A DNA stretch of 64,000 nucleotides from an uncultured Paraburkholderia sp. (GTDB lineage: Bacteria > Pseudomonadota > Gammaproteobacteria > Burkholderiales > Burkholderiaceae), in the NCBI GenBank assembly GCA_940746715.1, contig CALNWN010000001.1:1-64000 (forward strand), read 5' to 3'. Position 1 is the first letter of the stretch; each line of letters opens with the position of its first letter. A model generated the notes under the pieces. The model worked only from the letters and a program-made list of their open reading frames with translations. It searched no databases and was not told where the DNA came from. Positions 1 to 10,953 of the stretch are shown in pieces. Both the position numbers and the translations under genes were made by a program.

Positions 1-1565
<1,565 letters not shown>

Positions 1566-1731
1566 CCGCGAGCGAGGCTGCTTGCGAGCTGCTTGCGATT
1601 GTCGGGCCAACAGCAAGAGTGAATTCAGGATTAGCGGATTTATCGTCTACTGCGACGAACCTACACTGCCTCCATCGCTGCGAACGAATCCCGCTCGCGG
1701 CACCCATAAAGACATGACCGGAGGTGGTGAA

Positions 1732-2247
1732 ATGAAATCGCTTATTCGCGCTGTTGCTGTTGCGGTGGTGCTCGGTACGCCGATCGCCTCGATGGCGCAG
1801 ACGTCGGGACAGGCTGCTCCGCAAGGTGCGGAGGTGACGCAAAGTCCCGCGGCCGGTCCGCAGGACGCCGTGCGGGCGGTGCATAGCGGCTACGGTTCAG
1901 ACAGCCATGGAACCTGGCAAGCGGGCCGCGGCAGCGACATCACGTTCAGCTCTTACTCGCCGCCGGTTTACAACGAACGCGCGCTTTTCTTACTTCTATT
2001 TTCTATTTCCGAATCGCATCCGCTTGCGGCGAGCGCAACAAGGTCATCTCGTTGCGCAACAGCGCGAGCAGGTCGTCGTCGGTTGGCCGCGTGCCCCAAT
2101 GCCGCGCGCCGGCCACCGAGGCAATGGCGATCCACGAATGCGGTGGAAACCATTCGCGAACGAGCGCACCGTCCTGGCGCAGGCACAATTGGCCGGTCTG
2201 CTCGCTGTATTCCGCGCAGACGAGCATGCCGTCGATCTGCGCGGTGA
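1732..2247 (+). CDS. Small exported protein with probable read-through C-terminus
   Basis: Starts at ATG 1732 behind a strong GGAGGTGG ribosome site. The first 23 residues form a signal peptide (Lys/Arg start, hydrophobic VAVAVVLGTPIA core, SMAQ cleavage site). About 60 polar residues follow up to SSYSPPVYNER near 1980. Beyond this the frame runs another 88 codons over the opposite-strand gene at 2003-2272 and looks like a shadow of it, so the original stop was probably lost. No known domain. Periplasmic location is inferred from the signal peptide. Confidence 0.55.
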   Translation: MKSLIRAVAVAVVLGTPIASMAQTSGQAAPQGAEVTQSPAAGPQDAVRAVHSGYGSDSHGTWQAGRGSDITFSSYSPPVYNERALFLLLFSISESHPLAASATRSSRCATARAGRRRLAACPNAARRPPRQWRSTNAVETIRERAHRPGAGTIGRSARCIPRRRACRRSAR

Positions 2248-2272
2248 CGCGTCGTGGGTCAGTGCGTAGCAA
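2003..2272 (-). CDS. Conserved small hypothetical protein
   Basis: A short reading frame of 89 residues. A TTG start at 2272 is chosen because AGGAG lies seven bases upstream; longer GTG-started versions have no ribosome site. The composition looks coding (balanced hydrophobic residues, few repeats), with a central segment around REWFPPHSWIAIASVAGA and a helical C-terminus. I do not recognise the family. It converges on the exported-protein gene at 1732, which reads over it. Confidence 0.5.
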   Translation of the reverse strand: MLRTDPRRVTAQIDGMLVCAEYSEQTGQLCLRQDGALVREWFPPHSWIAIASVAGARHWGTRPTDDDLLALLRNEMTLLRSPQADAIRK

Positions 2273-2476
2273 AGTGTCGCTCCTGCAAGGTGTCGACGCA
2301 GAGGCGCTCACGGCGCGGCGCGATCGCCGCACCCGTTGGCGCTGCGCCGAAAGCGTCGGCAGCGCGTCAATAGCCCATTAATAGAGCCGTCAATAGCGTT
2401 GATAGAGTCAACAGCCGAGTCGACTGCCGACTCGGCAGCGCATCGGCGGCGCATAAGCAAGCGCATAAGCAGCGCC

Positions 2477-2830
2477 TCAATGGTCTCCGCCATGGCCGTG
2501 CCACTCGTCGCGGCCGCGCCAGTCTCCATGCGGACCGCGCGCGTCGTGCCACTCGCGTTCGCGGTGACGCTCTTCCCATTCACGGCGTTCCCAGTAACGA
2601 TGACCGTCGTAGTAGCGGTCGCCGTACCAGCCCGGACTCACGACGACCACCGGGGGCGGCGGTGCATAGACGGGCGCAGGCGCGGCATAGACCGGCTCGG
2701 GCGCATACACGACCCCGGAACGCCGATGTTCACGCCGACGTCGACGTGAGCGAGTGCGGCGGACGACGCCCCGATGCCAAGGACCGGCGACGATCGCAAT
2801 AGACAGCAAGCGGCTTCGTGATGAGTTCAT
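2477..2830 (-). pseudogene. Exported PXPV-type protein, two frameshifts after the signal peptide
   Basis: ATG at 2830 begins a signal-peptide-like segment (MNSSRSRLLSIAIVAG). The frame then shifts near 2785 and back near 2722. Reading the middle in the alternative frame gives LGIGASSAALAHVDVGVNIG, which completes a normal signal sequence and the usual start of this small Burkholderia family. The second shift can be explained by loss of one G in a G run. The remainder is rich in Val, Pro, Tyr, Trp, Arg and His, with APAPVYAPPPPVVVVSPGWY and a charged RREWEERHRER tail. Function is unknown. As read, export would fail because the hydrophobic core is broken by Arg-rich sequence. Confidence 0.65.
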
Positions 2831-2887
2831 GTTATTGATTCCCGCGATTTTTATGATTGAGTGTGGACGATGCGGCGTGAGTCGCGA

Positions 2888-3007
2888 TCAGTAACGGTCG
2901 TGGTAACGGTAATGGTCGTGATAGCCGCCTTCGGGCACGACGATGCAGCCGCTCAATGCCGTGCCGAGCGTTGCCGCCAGAATGACCAGTGCGAAAATTC
3001 GTTTCAT
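2888..3007 (-). CDS. Small putative lipoprotein (39 residues)
   Basis: ATG at 3007 with AGAGGAG seven bases upstream, stop TGA at 2890-2888. The peptide begins MKRIFALVILAATLG and continues TALSGC, a convincing lipobox with Cys at residue 21, followed by a short mature part rich in Tyr and His (GGYHDHYRYHDRY). It is probably an outer-membrane or periplasmic lipoprotein of unknown role. It lies upstream of the exported-protein gene at 2477-2830 in the same direction. Confidence 0.7.
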   Translation of the reverse strand: MKRIFALVILAATLGTALSGCIVVPEGGYHDHYRYHDRY

Positions 3008-3489
3008 GACAGTGCTCCTCTTTCCTGTTGATCCGAACTCTACTGAGAGGCGGTATTACCGTTGTGTTCGTGTGTAACAGGACGTGTCGATTGCACCGCG
3101 CGGACGGCTTGCGCGTGCTGCCTACAGGTGAGGACGCGTGAGAACGGCGAAACGGGCGGCCATGGTGCGCGCGACGCAGACAAGCCCTTGAGCGCGCTAC
3201 GAAAAGGCCCTGAGCGCGCCTTGCAGCTTCCACAGCGGCAGAACGGCTGAGCGCAGCGGACGCTGAAAAGCGGCGCTCGCGGCAAGACGCCGCGGCTATG
3301 CTATGCGGATACATTCGGTTGCAGACTGGCGTTCCACGCGGACTTTCCTGCGACACCGCGGCGCACCAGGCGCCCGCTGCGGCGGCGGTTCAGCTTCTAT
3401 TAATATTCGCCGGGTAGCATACTGGCTCCCACGCTGGCGCGACACGCGCTTCCCACGACGCAAAGAGAGAGACGATAGGTCCAGTCAAC
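3008..3489. other. Gene-free stretch upstream of two divergent genes
   Basis: No convincing coding region on either strand. It holds the ribosome site of the small lipoprotein (reverse strand) and the leader of cytochrome b561 (forward strand). Reading frames here are Arg/Ser-rich shadows. No clear promoter was identified. Confidence 0.5.
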
Positions 3490-4040
3490 ATGCAATCCTT
3501 AGATACGAATTCGCGCCGTTATGCGCCCGGCTATGACGGCGTCGCCAAACTGCTTCACTGGCTGGTGGTGCTGTTGATCGCCGCTCAGTTCGTGATCGGC
3601 TGGACGATGCCGGATATTCACAAGGGCACGGTGCCGGATGGGTTGATCGCGTGGCATCTCGGCGTCGGCGCAGCGTTGGTTGCGGTGGTCGTGCTGCGAA
3701 TCGTGTGGCGAGTCACGCATCGCCCGGCGCCGGCACCCGTGTCGCCGTTCTTCAGCGCGGTCTCGCACATCACGCACGGGCTGTGCTGTATCTCGCGCTC
3801 GTCATCGTGCCGGTGCTCGGCTGGGCGAATGCGTCGTCGCGCGACTGGACGGTCAAGCTATTCGGCGTGCTGCCTTATCCGGCGCTTTCGCCTGTGGGTT
3901 CGAGCGTCGGCCACGAAATGGGCGACATTCACGGCATTCTCGCGTGGGTGCTGCTCGTGCTGATCGGTCTGCATGTGGCGGGCGCGCTCTTTCATCGCCT
4001 CGTGCTGAAGGACGACGTCTTGCAGCGCATGCTGCCTTGA
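3490..4040 (+). pseudogene. Cytochrome b561 family protein, one frameshift
   Basis: Inner-membrane diheme b-type cytochrome expected to pass electrons between quinol and periplasmic partners. Four membrane segments are visible when the two frames are joined: KLLHWLVVLLIAAQFVIGW, a second around HLGVGAALVAVVVLRIVW, a third LYLALVIVPVLGW and a fourth ILAWVLLVLIGLHVAGALFH. His residues expected as haem ligands occur in LLHW, AWHLG, IHG and LHVAG. The frame breaks near 3779 after SHITHG; loss of one G from a run explains it. Joined length is about 183 residues, usual for the family. Stop TGA at 4038. Confidence 0.8.
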
Positions 4041-4144
4041 GCGCGCCCGACGGGATGGCGGTTGTCGCCGTCCTGTCTGCCGCGGCGTGAAGCCGTGCAG
4101 CCGCGTTGCCTCACGCGACGCGCGAGTGCTGCACCATTACTCCG

Positions 4145-5023
4145 TCAACCCCGCTCGGCGGCCGCCGGCTGCGGCGCGGCCGCTTCGCGATAGCCGAGCC
4201 GCGTCGAGATCGCGAGGCCCGACTCGCGCAGCAGCGCGACGTAATGCGACTTCGTGTCGGCGCCGCAACGCATGGTCGGAAACGAAATCGACAGGCTCGC
4301 CACCACGCGGCCGAAGCGGTCGAACACGGGCACCGCGAGACACTGTAAGCCTTCTTCCTGCTCCTCGTTGTCCTCGCCGTAACCTTGCTCGCGAACGCGC
4401 GGCAGGATGCTCAGCACCGCCTCGGCTGACGCGAGCGTCTTTTGCGTCGACTTGCGGAATTCGATGTGAGAGAGCACTTCGCGCGCGTCGGCGGGGTCCA
4501 TCCATGCGAGCAGCACCTTGCCGATCGCCGTGCTATGAAGCGGATTGCGCCGGCCAATGCGCGACTGCATGCGCAGTCCGTAATCGGCGTCGATCTTGTG
4601 GATGTAGATGATGGCGTCTTCGTCGAATGCACCGAGGTGCACCGCCTCGCGCGTCAACTGGCCGATGCGGCGCATTTCCACATCGGCTTCGCGCGCGAGA
4701 TCCACGCTTTCCAGCGCCTTCGCGCCGAGTTCGAAGAGGCGGATGGTGAGGCGGTAGCGCTCGGTCTCCACTTCCTGCGTGACGTAGCCGAGCGCCTTGA
4801 GCGTCTGCACCACGCGATGCACGGTGGTTTTCGACAGGCCGAGCCGTTGCGACAGTTCGCTGATGCCGATCTGCCCGTGCTCGCCGATCGCGCCGAGAAT
4901 CGCGAACACGCGGCCAATCGACGAAGCGGATTCGCCTTTGTCGCTGCCGGATTCGACGCCGTCCCCGTCGTGCGCGAGGGGCGCGGAGTCGTCCTTGCGC
5001 TGCTGTCTGCCGCTTGCTGCCAT
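4145..5023 (-). CDS. IclR-family regulator, probable KdgR-type repressor
   Basis: Intact, 292 residues. ATG at 5023 is preferred over upstream in-frame starts, which add Arg-rich sequence. After a polar tail of about 30 residues comes the winged helix (SSIGRVFAILGAIGEHGQIG, then LSQRLGLSKTTVHRVVQTLK) and the IclR effector domain (GRRNPLHSTAIGKVLLAW and GLQCLAVPVFDRFGRVVASL). It sits 85 bases after kduD in a kduI-kduD-regulator order, and kdgT is divergent. This suggests that it senses 2-keto-3-deoxygluconate and represses both units. Candidate operators GGAACNNNGTYC lie between kduI and kdgT. Confidence 0.88.
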   Translation of the reverse strand: MAASGRQQRKDDSAPLAHDGDGVESGSDKGESASSIGRVFAILGAIGEHGQIGISELSQRLGLSKTTVHRVVQTLKALGYVTQEVETERYRLTIRLFELGAKALESVDLAREADVEMRRIGQLTREAVHLGAFDEDAIIYIHKIDADYGLRMQSRIGRRNPLHSTAIGKVLLAWMDPADAREVLSHIEFRKSTQKTLASAEAVLSILPRVREQGYGEDNEEQEEGLQCLAVPVFDRFGRVVASLSISFPTMRCGADTKSHYVALLRESGLAISTRLGYREAAAPQPAAAERG

Positions 5024-5108
5024 TTCCGTGATTTCCTGATCGAACGCTAGTCTGTGCCGCCTTCTCGCGGCCGCCGCGAGCATACCCCTTCTCGCGCTTC
5101 GCGCCGGG

Positions 5109-5910
5109 TCAGCGCGCGAGCCATCCGCCATCTACCGCCAGTGTATGCCCATGCACGTAGTCCGATGCCGACGACGCGAGAAAAACCACCGGTCCGGCGA
5201 GATCGTCGGGCGCGCCCCAGCGGCCGGCCGGAATGCGGCTCAGGATTTCGTCGTTGCGCTGCGGGTCCTCGCGCAAGGCGGCAGTGTTCGCCGTCGCCAT
5301 ATAGCCCGGCGCGATGGCGTTCACGTTGATGCGCTCTGCCGCCCATTCGTTTGCAAGGAGCCGCGTGAGACCGAGCACGCCGCTCTTCGACGCCGTATAC
5401 GACGCGACGCGGATACCACCCTGGAACGACAGCATCGACGCGATGTTGATGATCTTGCCGCCGCTTTGCTGGCGCACGAATTGCCGCGCGGCCGCCTGCG
5501 CGAGAAAGAACCAGGCTTTTCAGATTGACGTCCATGACGGCGTCCCAGTCGTCCTCGCTGAAGTCGAGTGCGTCTTCGCGGCGGATGATGCCCGCGTTGT
5601 TCACCAGCACGTCGACGCGCCCGAACGCTTCCACGGCGGCCTGCACAATGTCGTCGACCGGCGCGATCGAAGCCAGATCGGCGCGCACGTTCGCGAATCG
5701 GCGGCCGGCAGCGGCGACGCGCGCGAGCGTGTCGCCAGCGTCGGCACGCGATACGCCGACGATGTCGCAGCCCGCCTCGGCAAGCGCGACCGCCATGCCG
5801 GCGCCGAGCCCGGCGTTGCTGCCGGTGACGATGGCGACCTTGCCGCTGAGATCGAACGGATGGGACGTAACGCGGTTTGTGGCACAGAGATTCACAGTGT
5901 CAAAGCCCAT
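5109..5910 (-). pseudogene. kduD: 2-deoxy-D-gluconate 3-dehydrogenase (KduD), frameshifted
   Basis: Short-chain dehydrogenase acting on 2,5-diketo-3-deoxygluconate in hexuronate breakdown. The N-terminal half has the TGSNAGLGAG cofactor loop and NNAG. After VMDVNLKSL the frame breaks near 5511, where an extra G splits CTGTTC. The second half, in another frame, carries the catalytic YTASK and ends VHGHTLAVDGGWLAR with stop at 5109. The usual start (Met before SHPFDLSGK) reads ACG here, so translation would need the ATG at 5910, which has no good ribosome site. Between kduI and the IclR gene in one apparent operon. Confidence 0.83.
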
Positions 5911-5956
5911 GTCGTGTGTGGAGTGCTCATGACCAGCCGATACGCGAGCCCAATGC

Positions 5957-6807
5957 TCAGCGCAGATCCTGCACGGCGATGTGGTCCATGTCGCCGAACA
6001 CCTGGTTTTCGCCGACCATGCCCCAGATGAACGTATAGGCGCGCGTGCCGACGCCCGAGTGGATCGACCAGCTCGGCGAAATGACGGCCTGTTCGTTATG
6101 CACGAGGATGTGCCGCGTCTCGTTCGGCTCGCCCATCATGTGAAAGACCGCGGCGGCGTCGGCGATATTGAAATAGAAATAGACCTCCATGCGCCGCTCG
6201 TGCGTATGGCAGGGCATGGTGTTCCAGAGACTGCCCGGTTCCAACCTCGTCATGCCCATCGACAGCTGACAGGTGCGCAGCATCTCCGGCACGATGAACT
6301 TGTGGATGGTGCGGCGGTTGCCTGTGGCGGCATCGCCGAGCGTTTGCGGCGAGGCCTCTGCGAGCGAAATGGTGCGCGTGGGATGCGACGCGTGCGCGGG
6401 CGCGCAGTTCAGGTAGAACTTCGCGGACCGCGCGGCGTCGTCGCTGCCGAAGGCCACCGCCTGCGCGCCGCGGCCGATGTAGATCCCTTCCTCGTTGCGC
6501 ACCGTGTAGCGCGTGCCGTCCACGTCCACCCAGCCGTCGCCGCCGATGTTGATCGCGCCCAATTCCCGCCGCTCGAGCAGATAGTTGACCCCGATCGCTT
6601 TGCCGAGCGAGCCGGGCACCTCGACCGCATCATCGTGGCCGGCCACACGCCGCCCACGATGATGCGGTCGAGGTGGCTATAGGTGAGCCGCAGCGCATCG
6701 CGCTCGAACACCTGGTCGACGAGGAACGCGTTGCGTAACCCCGCGGTGTCCAGCGTCTTCGCGTATTCGCTGTTGATGGCTTGCCTCACTTGCAGGGTTG
6801 CTTCCAC
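5957..6807 (-). pseudogene. kduI: 5-dehydro-4-deoxy-D-glucuronate isomerase (KduI), frameshifted at an inverted repeat
   Basis: Cupin-fold isomerase that converts 5-keto-4-deoxyuronate to 2,5-diketo-3-deoxygluconate. A GTG start at 6807 is supported by GGAGA seven bases upstream and by the usual beginning [19 protein letters not shown]. The frame holds to [13 protein letters not shown] and then breaks at a perfect inverted repeat (6617-6675). The other frame continues from [20 protein letters not shown] to the end, with the metal-site [13 protein letters not shown] and a family-typical ending [11 protein letters not shown]. Joined length is about 280 residues, normal for KduI. First gene of the kduI-kduD-regulator unit. 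Confidence 0.85.
6617..6675. repeat. Perfect 22-bp inverted repeat inside kduI
   Basis: Bases 6617-6638 are the exact reverse complement of 6654-6675, with a 15-base spacer. The outer 12 bases of each arm encode expected KduI residues (HLDR on one side, AVEV on the other). The inner 10 bases extend the match exactly where the frame is lost. This is the pattern expected of quasi-palindrome template switching. Confidence 0.9.
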
Positions 6808-6895
6808 GATCCGGTCTCCGGTGATGGGGCCGCCTTGCCGCACGTCGGCGGCGGCGAATGTATGGGCTCGACTGTAGCGCGTTATTCACAATTTC

Positions 6896-6908
6896 GGAAC
6901 GGTGGTCC
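6896..6908. promoter_or_regulatory. Candidate IclR/KdgR operator, kduI side
   Basis: GGAACGGTGGTCC, an imperfect dyad of the form GGAACNNNGTYC, 89 bases upstream of the kduI start in the divergent kduI-kdgT gap. A matching site lies at 6992-7003. Assignment to the neighbouring IclR regulator is inferred from position and symmetry. Confidence 0.35.
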
Positions 6909-6991
6909 AGAAAAATTGCGACGCGTGAGCCGCGGACAGAAGCGGGGCGTCGCACGCCGGGTAAACGATGACGGCAGCAATGTAAAAAGCC

Positions 6992-7003
6992 GGAACACCG
7001 TTC
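6992..7003. promoter_or_regulatory. Candidate IclR/KdgR operator, kdgT side
   Basis: GGAACACCGTTC, a dyad of two 5-base arms with one mismatch and a central triplet, about 107 bases upstream of kdgT. It shares its arms with the site at 6896-6908, so the divergent gap has one candidate site near each promoter. Confidence 0.35.
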
Positions 7004-7109
7004 ATGACGCGATGCTATATTGCGCTGAAAGGGAGCAGCCGGCGCCAGACCGGTTCTTACGCAAGATGCAGTCACCCGACAACCGGACCACAAGTCCACG
7101 GAGGAGACA

Positions 7110-8046
7110 ATGAAGCTCAAGAAGACCATCGACCGCATTCCTGGCGGCCTGATGCTCGTGCCGCTGCTGCTCGGCGCCTGCGTTCACACGTTCGCGCCCT
7201 GCGCGGGCAAGTATTTCGGCTCGTTCACCAACGGACTGATTGCCGGCACGGTGCCGATTCTCGCGGTGTGGTTCTTCTGCATGGGCGCGACGATCGATTT
7301 GCGTGCCACCGGCACTGTGCTGCGCAAGTCCGGCACGCTGCTCGTCACCAAGATGGTGGTCGCGTGGATCGCGACCATCGTGGCGTCGCATTTCATTCCG
7401 GTCGACGGCATCAAGGCGGGGCTCTTCGCCGGCCTCTCGGTGCTCGCGATCACCACGTCGATGGACATGACCAACGGCGGTCTCTACGCCGCGGTGACGC
7501 AGCAGTACGGCACGAAAGAGGAGGCCGGCGCGTTCGTGCTGATGTCGGTCGAGTCGGGGCCGCTTGTCAGCATGATCATTCTCGGTGCGGCGGGCGCGCG
7601 TTCTTCGAGCCGCGGCTTTTCGTCGGCGCGGTGCTGCCGTTCCTGATCGGCTTCGCGCTCGGCAACGGCATCAACCTCGCCGTGATCGCGAAGAGCGGCA
7701 TGGCGGGCGTGCTGCTCGGGCTCGCGGTGATCGTCGTGACGGGCATTCCGCTGATTCTCGCGGACCGCTGGATTGCGGGCGGCAATGGCGCGGCGGGGTT
7801 GGCTCTTCGTCCACGGCGGGCGCGGCGGTGGCCAATCCGGCGATCATCGGCGAGATGATTCCGAGCTTCAAGCCGCTCGTGCCGGCGGCGACCGCGATGG
7901 TCGCCACGGCCTGTCTAGTGACCGCGATTCTCGTGCCGATGCTGACCGCGGTGTGGGTGCGCCGGCATTCGACGCGCGATGCGCTGCTCGAGGAGTTGCT
8001 GAGCCCGGCTGCGCCGCCACTGAAGGAAGGGGACGTGCAGGTGTAA
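7110..8046 (+). pseudogene. kdgT: 2-keto-3-deoxygluconate permease, two frameshifts
   Basis: Inner-membrane proton symporter that imports 2-keto-3-deoxygluconate. ATG at 7110 follows GGAGGAGACA. The opening [17 protein letters not shown] and the stretch [13 protein letters not shown] are family-typical. The frame is lost near 7598, continues as a membrane segment [20 protein letters not shown], and shifts again near 7800 before [20 protein letters not shown] to the stop at 8044. About ten hydrophobic segments are recognisable and joined length (about 312) is close to normal. Divergent from kduI, with which it probably shared the IclR regulator. Confidence 0.85.
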
Positions 8047-8085
8047 GACGAGCGGGCGCGCCGCCGCGGTTAAGCTCGGGCCGCT

Positions 8086-8677
8086 TCAGCGCGGCCCGGG
8101 CTTCGTTTCGAGCCGGGCCTCGAGCGTGGCCTTAACGCGCGCCCATTCGTCGTCGATGATGCTAAAATGCACGGAGTTGCGCTTGCGTCCGTCCGGCATG
8201 ATGCGCTCGTGGCACACCACGCCTTCCTGCTGCGCGCCGAGCCGCAGAATCGCCGCGCGCGACTTTTCGTTGAGCTCGTCGGTGGTGAACTGCACGCGCA
8301 CGCATTGCATCGTTTCAAAGGCGTGGCAGAGCAGCAGATATTTCGCCTCGGTGTTCACGCCGGAGCGTTGCGCCGATTCCGCGAGCCACGTGTGGCCGAT
8401 TTCTAGCTTGCGGATTCGCGCGGTCGATTTTCCAGAACCGCGTGCTGCCGACAATCGCGCCGGTATCGCGGCGCGCGATCAAGAACGGCATCACCGTTGC
8501 CGCGTCGCGTCCCGCCAAAGCAGTGTCGATATAGCTGCCGATCGTGTCCGGTCCCGGCACGACAGTCAGCTTCAGATTCCACAATTGGCCGTCGGCGGCT
8601 GCGGCGAGCAGCGCCTTCGCATGAGCGCGCTCGAGAGGCCGCAGTTCGACCGTGTTGCCCGTCAGTGTGGGTTGCAT
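8086..8677 (-). pseudogene. GNAT-family acetyltransferase (RimJ/RimL type), frameshifted
   Basis: N-acetyltransferase of the Acetyltransf_3 kind. ATG at 8677 opens with VELRPLERAHAKALLAAA. The first frame holds to STRFWKIDRAN, then one extra stretch near 8420 breaks it. The second frame resumes with KLEIGHTWLAESAQRSGVNT and continues with the acetyl-CoA part and the usual ALHCHAFE-like helix (LCHAFETMQCVRVQFTTDELN). Joined length is about 196 residues. The acceptor substrate is unknown. Confidence 0.75.
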
Positions 8678-8688
8678 GCAGTTCCAAT

Positions 8689-8721
8689 GAAAAAGGTCCG
8701 CGAGCCGGAACCCGCGGACCT
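8689..8721 (-). terminator. Intrinsic terminator after gabD
   Basis: On the reverse strand AGGTCCGCG pairs with CGCGGACCT (8713-8721 with 8694-8702) across a 10-base loop, followed by a run of five T. It lies 60 bases past the gabD stop. Confidence 0.75.
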
Positions 8722-8780
8722 GTCAGAGCTGGTCATCGCTCGGGCACTGCTCGCGTCGACGCAGTGCCCGACTACCTGTA

Positions 8781-10226
8781 TTACGACGACATCACCGTGA
8801 CGGCCTTCGTGACCAGATACGCTTCCATCGCTTCCGGTCCGCCTTCCGAACCGTAGCCCGAATCCTTCACGCCGCCGAACGGCATTTCCGGCGTGGGCGT
8901 GGCAGGCTGGTTGATCCACAGCATGCCGACTTCGAGCTGCTGCGACAGCAGATGCACGTTGCTGAACGACTTCGTGAACGCGTAGCCGGCGAGACCGAAC
9001 GGCAGGCGGTTGGCCTCGGCAATCGCTTCTTCCAGCTTGTCGAAGCCGCGGATTGCGGCGATCGGCCCGAACGGCTCGTTGTTGAACACGTCGGCTTGCA
9101 GCGACACGTTGGTTAGCACCGTCGGCGCGAAGAAGTTGCCTTCGGAGCCGACGCGCTCGCCGCCCGTTTCGACCTTCGCGCCGGTCTTGCGCGCGTCGTC
9201 GAGCACCTTGCTCATGGCCGTCAGACGGCGTGCGTTGGCGAGCGGCCCGAGAGTCGTGCCTTCCGCGAGACCGTCGCCGAGCTTCAGGCTTTCGGCATGC
9301 TTGACGAGCGCCGCGGCGAACTCGTCGCGAATGCTGTCGTGCACGAGAAAGCGCGTGGGCGAAATGCACACCTGGCCCGCGTTGCGGAACTTGGCGCCGC
9401 CCGCGGCCTTCACCGCAAGCGCGACGTCGGCGTCTTCAGCCACGATGACGGGCGCGTGACCGCCCAGCTCCATCGTGGCGCGCTTCATGTGCGCGCCGGC
9501 CAGCGCGGCCAGTTGCTTGCCGACCGCCGTGGAGCCGGTGAACGTGACCTTGCGGATCACCGGATGCGGAATCAGGTAGCTCGAGATTTCGGCGGGGTCG
9601 CCGAACACGAGGCCCACCGTGCCGGCTGGCACGCCCGCTTCGACGAAAGCCTGCAGGAGACCCGCCGGCGACGCCGGGGTTTCCTCCGGCGCCTTCACGA
9701 GGAACGAGCAGCCGCTCGCGAGCGCGGCGCTCAGCTTGCGCACGATCTGGTTCACCGGGAAATTCCACGGCGTGAAGGCAGCGACCGGGCCGATCGGCTC
9801 CTTCAGCACGAGTTGCTGCGCGGCCAGATTGCGCGACGGCACCACGCGGCCATAGAGGCGGCGGCCTTCGTCGGCGAACCATTCGATGATGTCCGCGGCG
9901 GCCAGCACTTCGATCTTCGCTTCGGCGAACGGCTTGCCCTGTTCCTGGGTCATCAGGCGGCCAATCTCCGATGCGCGCTCGCGCACGAGTGCCGCTGCCT
10001 TGCGCATCACCGCGGCTCGCTCGTGCGCGGGCACCTTGCGCCATGCCTCGAAGCCGCGCTGAGCCGCCTCGAGCGCGCGGTCGAGGTCGGCAATGCCGGC
10101 ATGCACCACCTTGCCGATGACCTGACCGGTGGCGGGGTTGAGAACGTCGATGGTCTTGCCGCTCGCGGCATCGCACCACTCGTCGTTGATGAGAAGTCGG
10201 GTATCGGTGTAGCTCGAAATTGCCAT
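8781..10226 (-). CDS. gabD: NAD(P)-dependent succinate-semialdehyde dehydrogenase
   Basis: Intact, 481 residues, the usual GabD length. It oxidises succinate semialdehyde to succinate, for example in 4-aminobutyrate breakdown. ATG at 10226 begins before [19 protein letters not shown]. Visible motifs are [14 protein letters not shown] (substrate and cofactor cleft), FTGSTAVGK (cofactor loop), the general-base Glu in MELGGHAP (about residue 255) and the nucleophile Cys in NAGQVCISP (about residue 288). The end [20 protein letters not shown] is typical. No gabT or gabP lies beside it, so the semialdehyde source is not shown here. A terminator follows at about 8690. Confidence 0.92.
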   Translation of the reverse strand: MAISSYTDTRLLINDEWCDAASGKTIDVLNPATGQVIGKVVHAGIADLDRALEAAQRGFEAWRKVPAHERAAVMRKAAALVRERASEIGRLMTQEQGKPFAEAKIEVLAAADIIEWFADEGRRLYGRVVPSRNLAAQQLVLKEPIGPVAAFTPWNFPVNQIVRKLSAALASGCSFLVKAPEETPASPAGLLQAFVEAGVPAGTVGLVFGDPAEISSYLIPHPVIRKVTFTGSTAVGKQLAALAGAHMKRATMELGGHAPVIVAEDADVALAVKAAGGAKFRNAGQVCISPTRFLVHDSIRDEFAAALVKHAESLKLGDGLAEGTTLGPLANARRLTAMSKVLDDARKTGAKVETGGERVGSEGNFFAPTVLTNVSLQADVFNNEPFGPIAAIRGFDKLEEAIAEANRLPFGLAGYAFTKSFSNVHLLSQQLEVGMLWINQPATPTPEMPFGGVKDSGYGSEGGPEAMEAYLVTKAVTVMSS

Positions 10227-10533
10227 GCTGGTTCCTGTAAATGGGAAAACGACAGGCTGCGCGGCGCCCGGATAGCGAGCAGCGCGCGTGTGGCCGGGAA
10301 GGCACTGCCGATAAGGAAACATTTTATCTGATTGTGCTCGAACGCACCGGCGGCCGCGCCGGTCCGCGCGGGTGCGGCACGCATCTTGCATGGTCTCCTT
10401 GTGGGGCTACAGCTCCCGTCTGCACGAGGACGACAAGGGTTCGCGGGTGGCGGCCCGGGCAAAGCGCAGTCGTCGGAAGAGAGTTACAGTCAGGCGGTAG
10501 TTCCAGTCAACCCGATGCACATGAGGAGTCGAC

Positions 10534-10737
10534 ATGCCTACCGGTACAGTGAAGTGGTTCAACGACGCGAAGGGCTTCGGCTTCATCACACCCGACGACG
10601 GAGGTGAAGACCTGTTCGCCCATTTCTCGGAAATTCGCGCCGAGGGTTTCAAATCGCTGCAGGAAAACCAGAAGGTCAGCTTCGAAGTGAAGCAGGGGCC
10701 GAAGGGCAAGCAGGCAGCGGATATCAAGCCGATCTAG
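10534..10737 (+). CDS. cspA: Cold-shock protein, CspA family
   Basis: Intact, 67 residues. Single OB-fold nucleic-acid-binding domain that melts RNA structure. RNP1 is KGFGFI (residues 13-18) and RNP2 is LFAHF. The start [15 protein letters not shown] and the end [11 protein letters not shown] are those of Burkholderia CspA proteins. ATG at 10534 is preceded by GAGGAG. It stands alone between gabD and the hopanoid operon. Confidence 0.95.
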   Translation: MPTGTVKWFNDAKGFGFITPDDGGEDLFAHFSEIRAEGFKSLQENQKVSFEVKQGPKGKQAADIKPI

Positions 10738-10826
10738 CGGCGGGCGCAGCAGCAACGGCATAGCCAAACCGCGGGCAGGCACTGCACGCGGCGCAGGTAG
10801 CCGCGAGCGCCGCGTGTACTATTCAG

Positions 10827-10843
10827 CTTAAGGTTTCCTTCAG
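10827..10843 (+). promoter_or_regulatory. PmrA/QseB-type direct-repeat box before hpnJ
   Basis: CTTAAG-N5-CTTCAG, matching the direct-repeat binding pattern of PmrA/QseB-type OmpR-family regulators. A possible -10 (ACATAT at 10857-10862) follows 13 bases after the second half-site, and hpnJ starts at 10954. The same 17 bases plus flanks recur at 17068-17084 before the two-component operon. Confidence 0.55.
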
Positions 10844-10953
10844 CTTTGCTGCGCGAACATATGCCTTTGCTTGCCGTCCGGCGGGCGGCGGCCATCCCGA
10901 CAGTTTTTCGACAGACCACACCAGGCGCCGATACAAGGCTTGCTGGAGCATCC

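Noticed and set aside
7598..7800. Programmed frameshifting in kdgT and similar genes
   Set aside because: No slippery heptamer with a downstream structure was seen, shifts occur in both directions and in many unrelated genes. Decay or sequencing error is simpler.
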